Source of the DNA: Acidimicrobiia bacterium
GTDB taxonomy: Bacteria; Actinomycetota; Acidimicrobiia; Acidimicrobiales; Ilumatobacteraceae
Reading direction: 5' to 3'
NCBI GenBank assembly: GCA_013815505.1
Contig: JACDGA010000009.1
Coordinates: 1 to 15,899 of the forward strand
DNA length: 15,899 bases
The notes beneath the pieces are model-generated. The model was not told where the DNA came from, did no database searches, and saw nothing but the letters and a program-made list of their open reading frames with translations. Each line of letters opens with the position of its first letter. The stretch's first letter is position 1. Below, piece after piece: positions 12,502 to 15,899 of this stretch. The position numbers and the translations under genes are program-made.

Positions 12502-13869
12502 TCAGGTTCCCGACACGGTGACGTCGCGGATGACGAGGCTCATCCCCGCGGCGTTGCTCGGCAGCCAGTCGATGTCGGACCCGATGGCGGCGACGTCGAG
12601 CAGCATCCGCTGCAGCGTCGAGGCGATGGTGAACTCGCGCACCGGCCCGGCGAGCGTGCCGCCCTTCACGAGGAGGCCGGAGGCGCCGGCCGAGAAGTCG
12701 CCGCTGACGGGGTTGACGCCGGAGTGCAGCCCGGTGACGGACTGGATCAGCACGCCGTCGTCGACCATCGCGATCAGCGCCTCCTGATCGAGGTGGCCGG
12801 GGACGAGCGACAGTGCGATCGCGCCGGCGCCGGGTGTGCCGGCGAACCCGCCCCGCACTCCGTTGCCCGTCGGCGTCGCGCCGGCGCGCCGCGCGGAGTA
12901 GGTGGAGTGGCAGAACTGTTGCAGCGTGCCGTCGGCGATGAGAACGTTGCGTCGCGTGGCGAGGCCCTCGCCGTCGGTCTCGCTGGCCGTGTACGCCTCT
13001 GGGTTCGTGGGGTCGTCGACGAGCGTCATGCCGGGGGCGGCGATCTGATCGCCGATGCGCTCACGGAACAGGCTGCGGCCCTTGACGACGGCCTCGCCGG
13101 AGAGCGTGCCGCCGATGAGCGACAAGAAGCTGGCCGTGACCATCGGATCGAGCACGATGTCGACGCGACCGCTGGGCGGCTTGGTTGCGCCGAGCAGGCG
13201 TGTCGCCCGCTCCACTGCGAGGGTCGCCGCCTTGTCGAGATCGATCTCGTCGGGACGCCGTCCGACCGAGTAGCCGTAGCCGCTCTGGGTCTCGTCGCCT
13301 TCGTCGGCGAGCGCCGAGACGGTGACGTAGCAACCGTTCTCCCGGCTCGTCGTGTCGACTCCCGTGCTCGTCGCCGTGGCCGTGATCGACCAGCCGTCTG
13401 CGTAGTTGGCGTCGTCGATGCGGATGCGCGGGTCGCCGGCGACCGTGAGGCGCTCGAGCTCCTTCGCCAGTTCGATCTTGTCCTCGGTGGCGAGCTCGGC
13501 GAGGTCGTCGGACCACAGCGACTGCGGTGTCACCGCGACGCCGTCGGGCATTGCGAGCGCGGCATGGTCGTCGACGGTGCCGTAGGCGACGTTGTCGCGG
13601 GCTTCGGCGAGCACCTCCTCGATGGCGTCTGCGGCGAGCGTGCCGGCATAGGCGAAGCCCGTACGACCGTCGACGATGACGCGGATGCCGATGCCCTCGC
13701 TCTGCGCCGACACGAAGTGCTCGACATCACCCTTGTAGACGCGCACCTCGGTCTCGCCACCCTGGGCGACGTACGCCTCGACCTGCTCGTCGGGCCGGGC
13801 CCGGGAGATGACCGACGAGGCAAGTGAGGCAAGGTGGTCGGCGTCACCCCCCGCGCGAACGTCAGTCAC
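12502..13869 (-). CDS. pmbA: TldE/PmbA-family protein (metalloprotease partner subunit)
   Basis: TldE/PmbA is the non-catalytic half of the TldD-TldE heterodimeric metalloprotease, which in E. coli trims the microcin B17 leader and degrades unfolded CcdA. The 455 aa span the family: an N-terminal domain with GIGIRVIVDGRTGFAYAG, a middle FSLIGG-like segment (SFLSLIGGTLSGEAV), LVDDPTNPEAYTASETDGEG, and a C-terminus with GLHSGVNPVSGDFSAGASG and REFTIASTLQRMLLDV. No HExxxH motif is present, as expected for TldE. The start is GTG at 13869 with AAGGAG 6 nt upstream; an open frame reaches 13920 but lacks family sequence and runs through the hairpin region. It sits 78 nt after tldD and 4 nt before uppP, all on one strand, probably one operon. 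Confidence 0.95.
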   Translation of the reverse strand: MTDVRAGGDADHLASLASSVISRARPDEQVEAYVAQGGETEVRVYKGDVEHFVSAQSEGIGIRVIVDGRTGFAYAGTLAADAIEEVLAEARDNVAYGTVDDHAALAMPDGVAVTPQSLWSDDLAELATEDKIELAKELERLTVAGDPRIRIDDANYADGWSITATATSTGVDTTSRENGCYVTVSALADEGDETQSGYGYSVGRRPDEIDLDKAATLAVERATRLLGATKPPSGRVDIVLDPMVTASFLSLIGGTLSGEAVVKGRSLFRERIGDQIAAPGMTLVDDPTNPEAYTASETDGEGLATRRNVLIADGTLQQFCHSTYSARRAGATPTGNGVRGGFAGTPGAGAIALSLVPGHLDQEALIAMVDDGVLIQSVTGLHSGVNPVSGDFSAGASGLLVKGGTLAGPVREFTIASTLQRMLLDVAAIGSDIDWLPSNAAGMSLVIRDVTVSGT

Positions 13870-13875
13870 GGCCGA

Positions 13876-13881
13876 CTCCTT
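13876..13881 (-). promoter_or_regulatory. Ribosome binding site of pmbA (AAGGAG)
   Basis: AAGGAG with 6 nt to the GTG at 13869 is the best Shine-Dalgarno in the window, and it settles the start against the longer open frame. Its GGAG core can pair with CTCC at 13886-13889 (minus-strand reading), so it may be hidden in some RNA folds. Confidence 0.7.
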
Positions 13882-13920
13882 GGGGGGAGCGTGAGGGGGG
13901 CGCTCCGCGATCCCCCTCAC
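13876..13920 (-). promoter_or_regulatory. Overlapping, mutually exclusive hairpins before pmbA
   Basis: Three stems can form in the mRNA of the tldD-pmbA spacer. A is a perfect 9-bp stem, + strand GTGAGGGGG (13891-13899) with CCCCCTCAC (13912-13920). B is GGAGCG (13886-13891) with CGCTCC (13901-13906). C pairs the Shine-Dalgarno core (13876-13879) with 13886-13889. B uses bases in the loop and arm of A and also the anti-Shine-Dalgarno bases of C, so A and C together would hide the ribosome site while B would free it. Function is inferred; the pairing is seen directly. Confidence 0.4.
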
Positions 13921-13947
13921 CGTGATGCGGAGTGAGGTCGAAACCCC

Positions 13948-15333
13948 TCACGCCGCGGTGCCGCCGACCGTCAGCGCGGCGACGCGCAGTGTCGGCTGGC
14001 CGGTGCCGACGGGGACACCCTGCCCGTCCTTGCCACAGGTGCCGGGCGAGCCCATGGCGAAGTCGTCGCCGAGCATGTCGATGTCGCGCAGCACTTGCGG
14101 TCCGTTGCCGATGAGGTTGCCCTCGCGCAGCGGCTCGGTGATGCGGCCGTTCTCGATGAGGTACGCCTCGGTCATGCCGAACACGAAGTCACCCGTCGCC
14201 GTGTTGACGCTGCCACCGCCGAGCATCTTGACGTAGACGCCGTTGGCCGTGGTGGCGATGATGTCGTCGGGATCGTCGTTGCCGGCGAGCACGAAGGTGT
14301 TGGTCATCCGCACCATCGGCAGGTGGCGGTAGCTCTGGCGGCGCCCGTTGCCGCTGGAGCGCCGGGCATCCTTGCGCGCCCGCAACAGGTCCCACATGTA
14401 GTCGGTGAGGACGCCGTCCTTGATCAGCACGTTGCGCCGGGTCGGGTTGCCCTCGTCGTCGATGGCGAGCGTGCCCCACTCGTCGCCCATCGTGCCGTCG
14501 TCGACGAGCGTGACGAGCGGCGACGCGACGAGCTCGCCGACCTTGCCGGCGTAGACACTGGCGCCTTTGGCGATGTGATCGGCCTCGAGTCCGTGGCCGC
14601 ACGCCTCGTGGAACAGCACGCCCCCCGTGCCCTTTGCGATGACGACCGGCATCGAACCCGACGGTGTCGGCCGGGCTCCGAGCTTCGTGATCGCCCGCTG
14701 CGCGGCGGTGGCCGCCATGTCGGCGACGTCGACCTGGTCGAACGCCTCGAAGCCGCCGGTGCGGCCGAACGACTCGTAGCCCGTCTGCATCCCCGAGTCG
14801 CCGGAGGCGACGGTGCTGACGCGGAACAGGACACGGGTCTGGGTGTCGGTGGCGAGGACACCGTCGGTGTTGGCGACGAGAACGTGCTTGCGGCTGTCTC
14901 CGTAGCCCGCCGACACCTGCACGATCTCGCTGCCGGCGGCGCGGGCCGCCTCGTCGGCGCGGGCGAGCAATGCGACCTTTCGATCCTTGCCGATGCCGTC
15001 GGGGATCACCACGGCGCGATCGCTGCTCGCCGACGGTGGGCCGAGCGCGGTGGCGCGTGCGCCCGATCCCTTCCCGGCCGCGGCTGCGGCAACGCCTGCG
15101 GCGTGCAGCAGCGCGTCGGCGGTGAGGTCGGCCGTGTGGGCGAACCCGGTTCGCTCGCCGGCGATGACACGTATCCCGGCGCCGCGGTCGCGACCGCTCG
15201 TGAGCTGCTCGACCCTCCCGTCGTCGTAGCCGGCAGAGGTGGAGCGCTTGTCCTCGGCGTAGATCTCGGCGAAATCGGCTCCGTGGGCGAGCGCCGAGGC
15301 GAGAACTCGCTCGACGACGTCGGTATCGATCAC
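13948..15333 (-). CDS. tldD: TldD-family zinc metalloprotease subunit
   Basis: Catalytic half of the TldD-TldE protease, a cytoplasmic peptidase that threads unfolded peptides and matures some RiPPs. The 461 aa have the metal motif HExxxH in FHEACGHGLEADH (His242, Glu243, His247) and the third-ligand cysteine in TCGKDGQGVPVGTGQPTLRV near the C-terminus. Also typical are TRRNVLIKDGVLTDYMWD, SSGNGRRQSYRHLPMVRMTN and GGGSVNTATGDFVFGM. The start is GTG at 15333; no Shine-Dalgarno, but TAGCAT lies 8 nt upstream, fitting a leaderless first gene of the tldD-pmbA-uppP run. It is divergent from the thioesterase gene (64 bp). No RiPP precursor or modification enzyme was seen nearby, so the substrate is unknown. 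Confidence 0.97.
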   Translation of the reverse strand: MIDTDVVERVLASALAHGADFAEIYAEDKRSTSAGYDDGRVEQLTSGRDRGAGIRVIAGERTGFAHTADLTADALLHAAGVAAAAAGKGSGARATALGPPSASSDRAVVIPDGIGKDRKVALLARADEAARAAGSEIVQVSAGYGDSRKHVLVANTDGVLATDTQTRVLFRVSTVASGDSGMQTGYESFGRTGGFEAFDQVDVADMAATAAQRAITKLGARPTPSGSMPVVIAKGTGGVLFHEACGHGLEADHIAKGASVYAGKVGELVASPLVTLVDDGTMGDEWGTLAIDDEGNPTRRNVLIKDGVLTDYMWDLLRARKDARRSSGNGRRQSYRHLPMVRMTNTFVLAGNDDPDDIIATTANGVYVKMLGGGSVNTATGDFVFGMTEAYLIENGRITEPLREGNLIGNGPQVLRDIDMLGDDFAMGSPGTCGKDGQGVPVGTGQPTLRVAALTVGGTAA

Positions 15334-15341
15334 GGCTGCGA

Positions 15342-15347
15342 ATGCTA
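15342..15347 (-). promoter_or_regulatory. Candidate leaderless -10 box of tldD (TAGCAT)
   Basis: TAGCAT on the minus strand lies 8 nt before the GTG at 15333. It would be the promoter of the tldD-pmbA-uppP unit. Confidence 0.4.
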
Positions 15348-15365
15348 CCGCTGGCCCCTCGGCGT

Positions 15366-15371
15366 TAGCCT
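15366..15371 (+). promoter_or_regulatory. Candidate -10 box of the thioesterase gene (TAGCCT)
   Basis: TAGCCT is 9 nt before an ATG at 15381 that is out of frame with the thioesterase, and 26 nt before the true ATG at 15398. The same TAGCCTCG word precedes the FmdB-like gene (10536-10543). Transcription from it would begin almost at the decoy ATG. Confidence 0.35.
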
Positions 15372-15376
15372 CGGCA

Positions 15377-15410
15377 CACTATGGCTCTGGTCGCACTATG
15401 GCGCTGAGCG
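15377..15410 (+). repeat. 17-bp imperfect tandem duplication across the thioesterase start
   Basis: 15377-15393 and 15394-15410 agree at 14 of 17 positions (both begin CACTATGGC). Each copy carries an ATG. Because the unit is 17 bp, the first ATG (15381) is out of frame and opens an 8-codon ORF (MALVALWR, stop at 15405-15407) overlapping the real start at 15398. Confidence 0.75.
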
Positions 15411-15775
15411 TCGGACTGCGCGGTGAGGCGAGGACGAGCGTGACGCCCGACGACACCGCGAGGGCGCTCGGGTCGGGCACGGTCGACGTGCTCGGCACGC
15501 CGCGCATCATCGCCCTCTGCGAGGAGGCAACCTGCTCGGCTGTGTCACGCCACCTCCCATCGAGCGCGACGACCGTCGGCACGAAGGTGCGCGTCGACCA
15601 CCTGCGCCCGACGGCTGTGGGTAGCGCGATCAGCGCCGAGGCGGTGCTCCACAAGGTGGAAGGACGACGGCTGACGTTCTCGGTGTCGGCGTTCGACGAA
15701 CGTGGACTCGTCGCCGCCGGCAAGGTGACGCGTGTGGTGGTCGACCTCGATCGGTTCATGTCGAAGTGCACGTGA
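15398..15775 (+). CDS. FlK-type hotdog-fold thioesterase
   Basis: 125-aa single hotdog-fold protein resembling fluoroacetyl-CoA thioesterase (FlK) relatives, which hydrolyse short acyl-CoA esters. Seen: VLGTPRIIALCEEATCSAV (31-49) with Glu43 in the place of the FlK catalytic Glu, VGTKVRVDHLRPTAVG (60-75) with His68 matching the catalytic His, and EGRRLTFSVSAFDERGLVAAG (88-108), the usual hotdog core strands. Fluoroacetate specificity should not be assumed; most relatives have unknown substrates. ATG 15398 is chosen because family sequence starts there; an ATG 17 bp upstream is out of frame. The stop overlaps the start of the following glycosyltransferase (TGATG), so the two are likely cotranscribed. 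Divergent from tldD. Confidence 0.85.
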   Translation: MALSVGLRGEARTSVTPDDTARALGSGTVDVLGTPRIIALCEEATCSAVSRHLPSSATTVGTKVRVDHLRPTAVGSAISAEAVLHKVEGRRLTFSVSAFDERGLVAAGKVTRVVVDLDRFMSKCT

Positions 15776-15899
15776 TGCCCGCCGCCGAGGATTCCGCCAC
15801 CTGTGACGTGTCGGTGGTGCTGCCGATCTACAACGAGCGGGGCCACCTCCGTGCCGAGATCGATCGCATCGTCGCAGCGCTCGAGCAGTCGGAGTACAG
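15775..15899 (+). CDS. Family 2 glycosyltransferase, 3' partial
   Basis: Only the first 41 residues are in the window. After a short leader (MPAAEDSATC) comes DVSVVLPIYNERGHLRAEID, the classic first strand and nucleotide-sugar loop of GT-A family 2 glycosyltransferases of the dolichol-phosphate mannosyltransferase/WcaA type. ATG 15775 overlaps the thioesterase stop by one base (TGATG); an in-frame GTG directly before it (15772) is an alternative start. Sugar donor and acceptor cannot be told from this fragment. Confidence 0.85.
   Translation, partial: MPAAEDSATCDVSVVLPIYNERGHLRAEIDRIVAALEQSEY

Noticed and set aside
12487..13827. 446-codon plus-strand frame opposite pmbA
   Set aside because: Antisense shadow; His/Arg/Asp-rich with no family pattern. 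The same holds for 6226-7398 and 14095-15426.
15398..15775. Fluoroacetate resistance gene
   Set aside because: The match is to the broad FlK-like hotdog family; key residues fit a thioesterase, but nothing shows fluoroacetyl specificity.

Overview
The window is gene-dense, GC-rich bacterial DNA with short spacers and frequent GTG starts. I infer an actinomycete, probably an early-branching class such as Acidimicrobiia. This rests on the order galU / moeA / GlpR-SepX-like membrane protein / Ser-rich FmdB protein / SAF protein, a neighbourhood I know from Mycobacterium and Streptomyces, and on TANNNT -10 boxes placed 6-8 nt before start codons. Genus-level placement is not possible by eye. No prophage, insertion sequence, CRISPR array or rRNA was seen, and no stretch over 300 bases lacks a gene.

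Region 1 (1-2627, + strand): a class III aminotransferase cut at the left edge overlaps an ALDH7/AmaB-type aldehyde dehydrogenase by 4 nt. Together they look like a lysine (or other omega-amino acid) catabolic pair. Region 2 (2740-3399, - strand): an EVE-domain protein, a roughly 110-bp near-perfect palindromic element, and a tRNA-Ala(CGC) whose 3' end abuts the palindrome.

Region 3 (3431-7326, - strand): a three-TM GlpR/SepX-like protein behind its own promoter, then moaC, moaA and moeA. The pathway is molybdenum cofactor synthesis, but the MoeA-like protein next to a GlpR-like membrane protein also matches the Glp-GlpR divisome pair of Corynebacteriales. Region 4 (7395-11657, mixed strands): a DUF1089 protein, a YceH/DUF480 protein, a tandem-GNAT acetyltransferase, galU, an FmdB/Ruc-like Ser-rich protein that has lost all four zinc-ribbon cysteines, and a SAF-domain membrane protein.

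Region 5 (11667-15333, - strand): tldD, pmbA (tldE) and uppP in a row. TldD/TldE form a metalloprotease and UppP recycles the cell-wall lipid carrier. The 78-nt tldD-pmbA spacer can fold into competing hairpins around the pmbA ribosome binding site. Region 6 (15398-15899, + strand): an FlK-type hotdog thioesterase overlaps the start of a family 2 glycosyltransferase cut by the right edge.

The most interesting items are the cysteine-less Ruc/FmdB homologue, the Glp/GlpR-like division locus, the palindrome beside the tRNA, the repeated leaderless-promoter pattern, and the hairpin array before pmbA.
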